In this document: positions 58,520 to 64,000 of the stretch, in pieces | How the letters are laid out: the number at the start of each line of letters is the position of its first letter | Numbering within the stretch: position 1 is the first letter of the stretch | Assembly: GCA_017527905.1 (NCBI GenBank) | Contig: JAFXPK010000022.1 | Coordinates: 26,709-90,708, forward strand | Source: Paludibacteraceae bacterium | Lineage (GTDB): Bacteria; Bacteroidota; Bacteroidia; Bacteroidales; Paludibacteraceae | DNA length: 64,000 bases | Direction: 5' to 3' | The notes under the pieces: model-generated | What the model saw: the letters and a program-made list of their open reading frames with translations, nothing else | The model's database searches: none | What the model was told of the DNA's origin: nothing | Translations under genes and position numbers: made by a program

Positions 58520-59824
58520 TTAGTTTTTAAACACACGTTTGTCGAGCACACGCTTCACCTTGCCCTCGCTTCTCTCGATGGAACGAGGCTCCACCAGTTT
58601 GACGTCAGGCATGATGCCTATCACGTTCTGTATCTTATGGGTGATGGACTTCTTCAACTCCAACATACCCTTCATATCATCCTTGTAATACTCTGGCTTA
58701 ACCTCCACCTTCACCTCGAAGGTATCCGTGTTGTTGACACGGTCTACCGTGATGAAGAAATGCGGCTCGAACTCCTCCGCCTCGCAAAGGACAGACTCGA
58801 TCTGTGAAGGGAAGACGTTCACACCCCTTATGATCAACATATCGTCGCACCTGCCCATGATCTTATCCATGCGCACCAACGTACGTCCGCAGGCGCACTT
58901 CTCGTAATGCAGAGCGGTGAGGTCATGCGTGCGGAAACGGATCAGAGGCATACCCTCCTTGGTCAGTGTCGTGAACACCAACTCACCGTGGGAACCTTCC
59001 GGCAACGGCTCGCCCGTCTCAGGATCCACGATCTCCGGGAAGAAGTGGTCCTCGTTCAGGTGAGTACCATGCTGGCATTCGCACTCGTAGCCCACGCCCG
59101 GACCCATGATCTCCGTCAAACCATATATGTCATATGCTTTAATGTTCAATTTCGCCTCGATGGTGCGACGCATCTCCTCCGTCCAAGGCTCCGCGCCGAA
59201 GACGCCGACACGCAGTTGGAAGTCCTCTCTTGGGTAGCCGGATGCCTCCATCGCCTCCGCCAAATACATCGCGTAAGAAGGCGTGCAGGCGAGCGCTTTC
59301 GCACCGAGGTCACGCATCATCAAAATCTGTTTCTGGGTATTACCACTGGAGATAGGAATCACCGTTCCACCGATATTCTCCACCGCCGCATGGGCGCCCA
59401 AACCACCGGTGAACAATCCGTAGCCATAGGCCACCTGCACCGTATCGTTCTTTCCCAACCCGAAGGCTGTCAGGCAACGGGCACCGACCTCCGACCATAC
59501 GGAGAGGTCATTACGCGTCAGACCGACCACGATCGGCTTTCCTGTCGTACCGGAAGAGGCGTGGATTCGTACGATTTCAGACAACGGGGAGGATAACAAA
59601 CCGTAAGGATAGTAATCGCGCAAATCTTGCTTGGACGTAAAAGGCAACTTGTGGATGTCTTCTATGCCATTGATATCACTTGGAGACACACCTGCCTCCT
59701 GCATTCGTTTGCGATAAGGCTCACAATTGTGATACACCCTTTCGACCACTCTCTTTAATCGGACACTCTGCAAATCCCTTAGGCGCTGCCGGTCCATACA
59801 TTCTACCGTCTCGTTCCAGATCAT
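58520..59824 (-). CDS. paaK: Phenylacetate-CoA ligase
   Basis: The 434-residue AMP-forming ligase has the P-loop RIHASSGTTGKPIVVG, the AMP/substrate part YDIYGLTEIMGPG, FRTHDLTALHYEKCACGRTL, and RIxG-type GRCDDMLIIRGVNVFPSQIE. The C-terminal domain has the basic SEGKVKRVLDKR. It makes phenylacetyl-CoA or a related aryl-CoA, often a product of aromatic amino-acid breakdown in gut bacteria. The ACT gene follows at 25 bases. A possible -7 box (TACTTTTG, 59854-59861) lies 30 bases upstream, but the nearest TTTG is 22 bases away instead of 19. Confidence 0.95.
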   Translation of the reverse strand: MIWNETVECMDRQRLRDLQSVRLKRVVERVYHNCEPYRKRMQEAGVSPSDINGIEDIHKLPFTSKQDLRDYYPYGLLSSPLSEIVRIHASSGTTGKPIVVGLTRNDLSVWSEVGARCLTAFGLGKNDTVQVAYGYGLFTGGLGAHAAVENIGGTVIPISSGNTQKQILMMRDLGAKALACTPSYAMYLAEAMEASGYPREDFQLRVGVFGAEPWTEEMRRTIEAKLNIKAYDIYGLTEIMGPGVGYECECQHGTHLNEDHFFPEIVDPETGEPLPEGSHGELVFTTLTKEGMPLIRFRTHDLTALHYEKCACGRTLVRMDKIMGRCDDMLIIRGVNVFPSQIESVLCEAEEFEPHFFITVDRVNNTDTFEVKVEVKPEYYKDDMKGMLELKKSITHKIQNVIGIMPDVKLVEPRSIERSEGKVKRVLDKRVFKN

Positions 59825-60034
59825 TTCTTACACATTATACTTGTTAGATTATGCAAAAGTAATACCAAATTCCAAATAACACGCAAAAAAACATCTACAA
59901 ACTCACCCATCCGGGGAAAAAACTTTCACCCCCAGCAAACTCCAAACATCGCATATGAATAAATGAGGAGCCTTATGGTTAAGTCTTAGTGCGATGATTT
60001 GGCAGAAATTGGCAAAATATATTTCAGTTGTGGG

Positions 60035-60065
60035 TTGGTGGTTTAGCGGGATATAACTATTTTTG
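60035..60065 (+). promoter_or_regulatory. Possible promoter of the zeta-toxin-like pair
   Basis: TATTTTTG at 60058-60065 matches TAnnTTTG. A TTG (60035-60037) lies 20 bases upstream. The start point would be near 60072, about 28 bases before the ATG. Confidence 0.4.
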
Positions 60066-60099
60066 TATTTATGTAAATGCTATTTCAAGGATAAAAATC

Positions 60100-60681
60100 A
60101 TGAAAAGATTATATATAATAGCAGGATGCAATGGAGCAGGAAAGACGACAGCATCTTATACAGTACTGCCAGAGATGTTGAACTGCAAGGAATTTGTAAA
60201 TGCTGATGAAATAGCCAAGGGATTGTCACCTTTCAATGTTGATGCAGTTGCAGTTGAAGCAGGTCGCTTGATGCTAAACCGAATAGCAATGTTACTAGAA
60301 AAAGGAGAGACGTTTTCAATAGAGACAACACTTGCAACAAGATCGTATCTGAATCTCGTAAAGAAAGCACAGTCTCTAGGATATTCTGTCATGCTTCTCT
60401 TCTTTTGGATTGATTCACCCTCTCTGGCAAAGAATCGGGTGGCAAAACGCGTTAGCGAAGGAGGTCACGACATTCCTCCGGATGTCATTTCTCGACGCTA
60501 CCACAAGGGATTAAAAAATCTTTTTGAAATCTTTATGCCCATTGTTGACGACTGGCTTTTGTATGACAACAATAACACATTAGCACAGTTGGTTGCAATG
60601 GGAGGGAAAAACAAGGAAAATATTGTTGAGAACAAGGTTACTTACGAAAAAATCACAAGCATATGGAAGAGAATGAGATAG
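60100..60681 (+). CDS. Zeta-toxin-like P-loop kinase
   Basis: The product is 193 residues from the ATG at 60100 (MKRLYIIAGCNGAGKTT); a longer frame to 60028 lies over the promoter. It has Walker A at residues 9-17, FVNADEIAKGLSPF, ETTLATRSY, RVAKRVSEGGHDIP and a late NKVTYEKITSIW. This is the layout of zeta toxin/UDP-GlcNAc kinase relatives, which phosphorylate cell-wall precursors. In true epsilon-zeta systems the antitoxin comes first. Here a 58-residue frame follows with a 19-base overlap. The gene is AT-rich compared with purM and paaK. Confidence 0.8.
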   Translation: MKRLYIIAGCNGAGKTTASYTVLPEMLNCKEFVNADEIAKGLSPFNVDAVAVEAGRLMLNRIAMLLEKGETFSIETTLATRSYLNLVKKAQSLGYSVMLLFFWIDSPSLAKNRVAKRVSEGGHDIPPDVISRRYHKGLKNLFEIFMPIVDDWLLYDNNNTLAQLVAMGGKNKENIVENKVTYEKITSIWKRMR

Positions 60682-60839
60682 AACAATTGCGAAAAAAAAT
60701 CGACGAAGGTCTACGTAAGTCAGAACGCAAAATGCTTCTGGAGAAGGCATTGCGGGGAGAAGATGTTGTCATTTCGAAAGATGGGGAAATAAAGACTCTT
60801 CCTGCCAAGGATGTTTTGAGGGAAAGGTTCGGATTATAA
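60663..60839 (+). CDS. Small protein overlapping the zeta-like kinase, candidate antitoxin
   Basis: The 58-residue product starts at the ATG at 60663, inside the kinase 3' end (19-base overlap). It is highly charged: a helical first half (RKKIDEGLRKSERKMLLEKAL) that looks coiled-coil-like, then a short strand-rich part (GEDVVISKDGEIKTLPAKD). It has no membrane segment. The coupling and the kinase family suggest an antitoxin or regulatory partner, but nothing in the sequence proves it. I do not recognise a named family. The stop codon lies in an 18-base palindrome. Confidence 0.6.
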   Translation: MEENEIEQLRKKIDEGLRKSERKMLLEKALRGEDVVISKDGEIKTLPAKDVLRERFGL

Positions 60840-60851
60840 TCCGGATTATAA
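60834..60851. repeat. Perfect 18-base palindrome at the end of the kinase pair
   Basis: TTATAATCC followed directly by its reverse complement GGATTATAA. The same GGATTATAA also occurs at 60831-60839, so the block is a direct repeat plus palindrome. It spans the stop codon of the small protein. Confidence 0.8.
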
Positions 60852-60981
60852 ACAGTTTGTATTGTTTCAACTTGTCGCAAATAAAGGGCGAAGCTAAGAA
60901 AAAGGAACAAGGAAGGAAGGCAGTGTGCCATCACCCGCGAAAACCCTATTCTCCACAAAAATTAAGTAAAAAGAAAAATCA

Positions 60982-61003
60982 GGGAGCACTATCCCGTTTT
61001 TTT
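60982..61003 (+). terminator. Possible weak terminator before purM
   Basis: GGGA (60982-60985) pairs with TCCC (60992-60995) over a six-base loop, and G plus seven T residues follow. The stem is only 4 bases, so the call is weak. Confidence 0.35.
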
Positions 61004-61006
61004 AAG

Positions 61007-61014
61007 TAACTTTG
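61007..61014 (+). promoter_or_regulatory. Likely purM -7 box
   Basis: TAACTTTG matches TAnnTTTG. No TTTG lies 19 bases upstream. Transcription would start near 61021, giving a leader of about 75 bases with a hairpin at its 5' end. Confidence 0.5.
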
Positions 61015-61021
61015 CGACGTC

Positions 61022-61049
61022 TTTCCGTAGCGGTAGAGCACTGCGGAAA
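61022..61049 (+). promoter_or_regulatory. Hairpin at the 5' end of the purM leader
   Basis: TTTCCGTAG (61022-61030) pairs with CTGCGGAAA (61041-61049), nine pairs with one G-U, loop of 10 bases. It is at the predicted 5' end of the mRNA, so it may protect or regulate the transcript. Confidence 0.5.
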
Positions 61050-61095
61050 CGACGCACAAGTAAGTTTAAGAATATAACATAATGAAATAGATGCT

Positions 61096-62262
61096 ATGAG
61101 CGATCAACGTTACAATCTGCGTGGAGTGTCGGCCAGCAAGGAGGATGTACACAACGCGATCAAAAACATCGACAAAGGTATTTTCCCTAAAGCGTTCTGC
61201 AAGATTATCCCTGATATCTTAGGGGGTGACCCGGAGTACTGCAACATCATGCATGCGGACGGGGCAGGCACGAAATCATCCCTCGCCTACCTCTATTGGA
61301 AAGAGACGGGAGACCTCTCCGTATGGAAGGGAATCGCCCAAGACGCGCTGATCATGAACATCGACGACCTGCTTTGCGTGGGTGCGACGGACAACATCCT
61401 GGTTTCCTCCACCATCGGACGCAACAAGTTGCTGGTGCCCGGTGAGGTCATCTCGGCCATCATCAACGGAACGGACGAGCTCTTAGCGGAACTCCGCGAG
61501 ATGGGCGTGGGCGTCTATGCGACAGGCGGTGAGACGGCAGACGTGGGCGACTTGGTCCGCACCATCATCGTGGACAGCACCGTCACTTGCCGCATGAAAC
61601 GCGCCGACGTGATCGACAACGCCAATATCCAGGCGGGTGACGTCATTGTGGGACTCGCCTCCTACGGACAAGCCACCTACGAGAAGGAGTACAACGGAGG
61701 TATGGGAAGCAACGGACTGACCTCCGCCCGCCACGATGTATTCGCCAAATACTTGGCTAAGAAATACCCGGAGAGCTTCGATGCGGCGGTTCCGGACGAA
61801 CTGGTCTACTCAGGCAAGCTGAAACTGACGGACGCAGTTGAGAACTGCCCTGTCAACGCAGGAAAGATGGTTCTTTCCCCTACCCGCACCTATGCGCCGG
61901 TCATCAAGAAAATCCTCGACACCCATCGTTCTTCCATCCACGGCATGATACACTGCTCCGGCGGTGCGCAGACCAAGGTGCTCCATTTCGTGGAGAACGT
62001 GAAGATCACGAAGAACAATATGTTCCCTGTTCCTCCATTGTTCAAGACCATTCAGGAGCAGTCCGGCACAGACTGGCAAGAGATGTACAAGGTCTTCAAC
62101 ATGGGCCATCGCTTCGAGATCTATTTGCCGAAAGAGAAGGCGGAGGATATCATCCGCATCTCCCAATCCTTCGGCATCGACGCGCAGATCGTCGGCTTCG
62201 TGGAGAAGTCAGACAAGACGCAGCTGGTCATCGAGAGCGAATTCGGAAGGTTCGAGTACTAA
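61096..62262 (+). CDS. purM: Phosphoribosylformylglycinamidine cyclo-ligase
   Basis: The 388-residue enzyme closes the imidazole ring in purine synthesis (AIR synthase). It has the ATP-binding HADGAGTKSSLAYLYWKET, NIDDLLCVGATDNILVSSTIGRN, ATGGETADVGDLVRTIIVD, ASYGQATYEKEYNGGMGSNGLTSARHDVF and PLFKTIQEQSG with NMGHRFEIYLP. It is longer than E. coli PurM (345), as is usual in Bacteroidota. A promoter candidate and a leader hairpin lie upstream, and a strong terminator follows. Confidence 0.96.
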   Translation: MSDQRYNLRGVSASKEDVHNAIKNIDKGIFPKAFCKIIPDILGGDPEYCNIMHADGAGTKSSLAYLYWKETGDLSVWKGIAQDALIMNIDDLLCVGATDNILVSSTIGRNKLLVPGEVISAIINGTDELLAELREMGVGVYATGGETADVGDLVRTIIVDSTVTCRMKRADVIDNANIQAGDVIVGLASYGQATYEKEYNGGMGSNGLTSARHDVFAKYLAKKYPESFDAAVPDELVYSGKLKLTDAVENCPVNAGKMVLSPTRTYAPVIKKILDTHRSSIHGMIHCSGGAQTKVLHFVENVKITKNNMFPVPPLFKTIQEQSGTDWQEMYKVFNMGHRFEIYLPKEKAEDIIRISQSFGIDAQIVGFVEKSDKTQLVIESEFGRFEY

Positions 62263-62285
62263 AAGAGGGGAAATATAATGGAATG

Positions 62286-62317
62286 AAGGTGCGTTTCTTA
62301 AAGGGGCGCACCTTTTT
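62286..62317 (+). terminator. Rho-independent terminator of purM
   Basis: AAGGTGCG (62286-62293) pairs with CGCACCTT (62307-62314), eight pairs, loop of 13 bases, followed by TTTTTCTC. It lies 24 bases after the purM stop and ends the housekeeping part before hsdM. Confidence 0.88.
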
Positions 62318-62389
62318 CTCATTATAAATCGTATATTTACAAAAAATATAAGCACAATACATTGTGACTGAAAATTGGAAGATAACAGT

Positions 62390-64000
62390 ATGGCAAAGAA
62401 AGCAAAAGAAGAAACTCTCAATCTTGACAATATTCTTTTCAAGTGCAGGGATATATTGAGACAAGCGAAGAACTCAGGATCGTTCTTTGAGAAGCGCGAC
62501 ATGATGCTTACACTCGTGTTCCTTCGCTTTATGGGTGAGAAATACGAGGATGGCGTGGCGAAGTTGCGCCAAAAGCTCATTGAGGAAGGACTTGACCCTG
62601 ATGACGAGGAGATCATCAAGGCTTTCTTTGATGATGCCACTTTTGCCGATGGTACTTTCGATTTGCCTGTAGAGGCTCGCTGGTCGACCATTATCAATAC
62701 GGCTGCACCTCAACTGAATGTGGCTCTTGATACCGCTTTGCGTAGTATTGGCGAAACGAATCCTACGCTGAAGGGTTGTTTCGTGGAAGGCACATTCACC
62801 CAGCGCAACCTTGGAGCCAATGACATGAAGAAGATTGTGGACGAGGTCAACAAAATCAGCCATAAGACGTTTGGTGAAGAGAAAGACCTGATAGGCCGCG
62901 TGTATGAGTATTTCTTGAAAGAGTTTGCCGTCAATGCGACAAAGGAGGAAGGCGAATTCTATACCCCACATGATGTCGTTCAGCTCATCGCTACTGTTAT
63001 CGAGCCGTTCGATGGCACATTGTATGATCCGTGTTGTGGCTCTGGTGGTATGTTTATTCAGAGTACTGACCTTGTGAAAGCCAAACAAGGCGACATTAGC
63101 CGTATCAATGTATATGGTCAGGAGAAGGAGGCTGCTACTTATCGTTTGGCAAAGATGAACCTCGCACTCCGTGGTATCAGCCATAATTTGGGTTCTGAAA
63201 GCGATTCCTCTTTCACCAATGACCTGCATAAGGGATTGTATTTCGACTATATCATGGCCAATCCTCCATTCAACTTGAAAGGTTGGTATAATGATAACTT
63301 GAAGAATGACTCTCGTTGGACAGACTACGATACACCGCCAGAGAGCAACGCCAACTATGCCTGGATTCTGCACATGCTTTCTCACCTGAAGCCACTTTCG
63401 GGTGTTGCAGGATTCTTGTTGGCCAATGGTGCATTGGGCGACACCGATGCTCTTGAAATCCGAAAGAAACTGATAGAGAATGACAAAGTGGAAGCCATTA
63501 TCATCTTGCCAAGAGAACTTTTCATCACAACGGATATCAGCGTTACTTTCTGGATTCTCAATCAGAGCAAGAAGGGCGGCAAGTATCATGGTCGTGAACT
63601 CCGTAATAGGGAGCACGAAATTCTCTTTATGGACTTGCGGCAATGGACCGAGAACCCTGTCAAGGGCGAGCAGAAGAAGAAGGTACAACTCGTTACGGAG
63701 CAGATTCAGCGTGTGGCAGACATCTATCATCAGTGGCAGTCTGAGGGTACAGACAGCAACAACTTTGCTGTGCCGGAACTGTATCGCAGCGTCAGCATTG
63801 ACGAGATTGAACAGAACAATTGGACGTTGGTGCCAAGCAAGTATATCGAGTTCATCGACCACGATTTGGAGATAGACTATCCCAAGGAGATGGCTCGCAT
63901 TCAGCAGGAAATGAAAGAACTGATGCAACGTGAGAAGGAATCACAAAAGATGCTTGAAGAAGCATTTAAAGGCATTGGCTATAGCATAAACAAAGAGAAG
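62390..64000 (+). CDS. hsdM: Type I restriction-modification DNA methyltransferase HsdM, C-terminus beyond window
   Basis: At least 537 codons are seen from the ATG at 62390 (MAKKAKEETLNLDNILF), and the frame runs off the right edge. The N-terminal helical domain (SGSFFEKRDMMLTLVFLRF) precedes the N6-adenine methyltransferase core: the SAM motif DPCCGSGGMFI, EFYTPHDVVQLIATVI, and the catalytic NPPF in FDYIMANPPFNLKGW. This is the HsdM family, which works with HsdS (specificity) and HsdR (cleavage). The gene is AT-richer than purM next to it and has codon use unlike its neighbours, as is common for restriction loci. It is the likely first gene of an hsd operon beyond the window. Confidence 0.94.
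   Translation, partial: MAKKAKEETLNLDNILFKCRDILRQAKNSGSFFEKRDMMLTLVFLRFMGEKYEDGVAKLRQKLIEEGLDPDDEEIIKAFFDDATFADGTFDLPVEARWSTIINTAAPQLNVALDTALRSIGETNPTLKGCFVEGTFTQRNLGANDMKKIVDEVNKISHKTFGEEKDLIGRVYEYFLKEFAVNATKEEGEFYTPHDVVQLIATVIEPFDGTLYDPCCGSGGMFIQSTDLVKAKQGDISRINVYGQEKEAATYRLAKMNLALRGISHNLGSESDSSFTNDLHKGLYFDYIMANPPFNLKGWYNDNLKNDSRWTDYDTPPESNANYAWILHMLSHLKPLSGVAGFLLANGALGDTDALEIRKKLIENDKVEAIIILPRELFITTDISVTFWILNQSKKGGKYHGRELRNREHEILFMDLRQWTENPVKGEQKKKVQLVTEQIQRVADIYHQWQSEGTDSNNFAVPELYRSVSIDEIEQNNWTLVPSKYIEFIDHDLEIDYPKEMARIQQEMKELMQREKESQKMLEEAFKGIGYSINKEK

Noticed and set aside
61022..61049. tRNA-like sequence in the purM leader
   Set aside because: It resembles a D-arm (GGTAGAGCAC) but has no anticodon or T-arm nearby, so it is treated as a plain hairpin.
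62474..63928. 484-codon minus-strand frame
   Set aside because: It is opposite hsdM, whose motifs and codon pattern are clear.

Overview
The window is 64 kb of chromosome from a member of the Bacteroidota, most likely order Bacteroidales. The evidence is promoter signals of the Bacteroidota type (TTTG, 19 bases, TAnnTTTG), a Rho factor with a long disordered insert, DUF3078 and Porin_10 outer-membrane families, a huge secreted LamG protein, and bifunctional capsule enzymes typical of gut Bacteroidales. No species is named because nothing in the sequence fixes it.

Layout. 1-8411 (minus) is the N-terminal part, about 2,800 codons, of a giant secreted protein with LamG-like and fibronectin-like domains that runs off the left edge. 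8.9-20 kb is housekeeping: lepA, a DUF3078 outer-membrane protein, a HAD phosphatase, an rsmG-pcm-MBL-ABC ATPase operon, an esterase, a DUF2157 membrane protein with an unrecognised partner, and an MgtC/DUF4010 membrane protein. 20.1-26.6 kb holds rho, tRNA-Gly and tRNA-Tyr, ribH, a TPR protein, nadD-gmk-yicC and tsaB.

26.7-50.8 kb, all on the minus strand, is a surface-polysaccharide region. It has its own promoter at about 48.4 kb and a second promoter at about 31.1 kb. It encodes precursor enzymes for GDP-L-fucose (gmd, fcl), UDP-galactofuranose (glf), UDP-glucuronate (ugd), a diacetamido-uronate (wbpB/D/E-like) and dTDP-4-keto-6-deoxyglucose (rfbB). It also has a Wzx flippase, a probable Wzy polymerase, six glycosyltransferases, a beta-helix lipoprotein and a radical SAM/SPASM protein. 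Most notable is a cytidylyltransferase fused to a HisC/CobD-like PLP enzyme, together with two LicD phosphotransferases. These look like a self-contained route that makes, activates and transfers a phospho-amine such as phosphoethanolamine. No initiating sugar-phosphate transferase, chain-length regulator or export channel is visible here.

50.9-59.8 kb returns to housekeeping (truA, dapA, a small unknown, ligA, a Porin_10 protein, a DUF2238 protein, an ACT protein, paaK). 60.0-60.85 kb is a small AT-rich island with a zeta-toxin-like kinase and an overlapping 58-residue partner. purM follows, and the window ends inside hsdM, the start of a probable type I restriction-modification locus.
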